Below, in pieces: positions 62,772-64,000 of a stretch of DNA of 64,000 nucleotides. The DNA is from Brachycybe producta (taxonomy: Eukaryota > Arthropoda > Diplopoda > Playtdesmida > Andrognathidae). Each line of letters begins with the position of its first letter. Within the stretch, counting starts at the first letter, position 1. The notes beneath the pieces are model-generated. The model did no database searches and was not told the DNA's origin. It worked only from the letters and a program-made list of their open reading frames with translations. The position numbers were made by a program, and so were the translations under genes. Location of the stretch: the NCBI GenBank assembly GCA_036925085.1, contig JAUPFP010000042.1, forward strand, positions 124,001 through 188,000, written 5' to 3'.

Positions 62772-64000
62772 TCACAACCCGGGTCTAACCCAACAAAAAT
62801 CCTGGCTCCCTAAACCATGACTAAGACCCTGCTGTCTTGCGTGTCTCTCAACAGCATCAACAAACGACGAATACGGAACCATGTGTTTCAACGTACCTTT
62901 CAAATCTTGACAAAATGCGTCCGCCCACGAGTTACAGCCAAGAATATGGTTGATTAGCTCTACGTAATCGTTAGGAATTAGAAAACTTCGATTAGGAACC
63001 ACACTAGTTAATGTAAATTCTGGTCTTGTGCATTCAAACCTATTATAACACAACAAAAATAACAATTATCGTTTCAATCTCAGTAACAAATTAACAACAT
63101 CTAATCTTATGGACACTCTCTTACAGAATATTAAAAACTTTGGCGTAATTTCCTCTTAACGTTGGATCATTCAAAAGAAAATTCCAACCAATCGCAAATA
63201 CATAGTTTATGTCAGCATTTCCAATAACAGCCTAAGTTTTTAATAAAAAAAAACAAAGTACTTTTAGATTTTACGGCAAAATATGAAAAACAAAACAATG
63301 TCCCACGTCAAAATTCGGATTCGCACGCGTCTGTCGAAAAGATCCTTCTGAACTGATCAAAATGACGCGGTTCGCTTTGTGTAGATTGTCTTCTACCCAA
63401 CGAACTGCGCCCAAAGTACAAATATCGTTAACATGTTCCTGATCAACGATAAATTCCCAATTCGGAAGTGTTTGACGTAACACGTCGACAAACTGCTTGA
63501 CCAACTGAAAGTGGACTTCATTTTCGTAAGCATAGAAAATTAAAAGACGTCCAGTCACTATTAAACAATTCCAGACATACACCCAAAAAAAAAAAGAGGA
63601 AAAAACCTTATCGTCACTTCTTTTACAAAAAAAAAACCCCCGACTTGTCTTGTAAAGTGGAATTTATTTACCTTCTCTCGCTAATGATTCGCCAGATATT
63701 TTCCTACTTTCCATCGAACAAAGCTCTCTTCTTTCTACAACAGCAACTCTAGCATAACTACTTCTACATCGCTTGCATGCTACCTCCAATGCAAACGCAA
63801 AGAAAACACCCATTACCACAAGTGTACCGACTACAATCCACGTCAAGGTTTTATGAGAAGGTGGACGAACAAGTAGAACCACTATAACAAAATAATAAAA
63901 TCCACAAAAAATTAAAGTACAGCCAGTGTAGCCAATGTAGTTAGTAATTAGAAGAAAATGTCTTTAAATTAACAAATAAAGGTCTGTTTACCGTCATTGG
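62772..64000 (-). CDS. IL-17 receptor-like SEFIR protein, C-terminal part
   Basis: Cell-surface receptor of the IL-17R/SEF class. Exons seen: edge-63992 (9 nt here, donor GTAAAC), 63881-63672, 63557-63307, 63231-63125, 63039-62772. The extracellular part is outside the window. Seen: single membrane helix near the start of exon 63881 (WIVVGTLVVMGVFFAFALE), basic stop-transfer CKRCRSS, then the SEFIR fold in the next exons: RLLIFYAYENEVHF (strand A), VKQFVDVLRQTLPNWEFIVD, VRWVEDNLHKANRVILISS (the conserved helix and strand), NADINYVFAIGWNFLL and NYAKVFNILFEC. A tail of about 85 residues with LNHILGC-type sequence follows. SEFIR domains recruit Act1-like adaptors in animals that have them. Phases join without stops. 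Which IL-17R subtype cannot be told without the ectodomain. Confidence 0.88.

Overview
This is animal nuclear DNA, AT-rich and full of repeats. All five recognisable protein-coding genes are split by introns and lie on the minus strand. Together they suggest an invertebrate, most likely a protostome: a divergent glutamate-receptor/IR-type channel, a single dystroglycan with a duplicated extracellular module, a single MAPKAPK2/3-type kinase, and an IL-17-receptor-like SEFIR protein. I cannot fix the phylum from sequence alone. Exon coordinates below were read by eye from splice signals, reading phase and family motifs. For the four complete genes the summed exon lengths divide exactly by three and give unbroken proteins.

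Layout: 1-3280 is an octanucleotide satellite with a higher-order duplication. 3281-6486 holds fold-back and microsatellite elements. 6487-17398 is a complete 16-exon ATG7 gene (697 aa). Its large introns carry a 30-bp Z-DNA-prone minisatellite, a 31-bp minisatellite, a broken Ty3/gypsy integrase and several fold-back elements. 17399-23234 is intergenic: a tripled ~195-bp unit, a 43-bp palindrome, a TTAA-flanked element and two related hairpin MITEs. 23235-30075 is a 4-exon dystroglycan gene (1169 aa). 30176-43474 is a 13-kb gene desert with homopolymer tracts, a TIR element with a decayed THAP-like domain, and a TTAA-flanked fold-back element. 43475-48273 is a 12-exon ionotropic glutamate-receptor-like gene (797 aa). 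51974-58397 is a 9-exon MAPKAPK2/3 gene (460 aa). 58398-62771 is intergenic with hairpin and nested transposon insertions. 62772-64000 is the 3' part of an IL-17-receptor-like SEFIR gene that runs off the right edge.

The genes belong to unrelated processes (autophagy conjugation, cell-matrix adhesion, ligand-gated channel, p38 stress signalling, cytokine-type receptor), and nothing suggests an operon or pathway cluster. The most striking genome-level feature is one palindromic fold-back repeat family of roughly 350-450 bp. It occurs whole or in halves at about a dozen sites, mostly in introns and often nested with other insertions. The most striking protein-level features are the doubled cadherin-like/SEA-like module of dystroglycan, with no Gly-Ser at the expected alpha/beta cut, and a GC-AG intron in the same gene.
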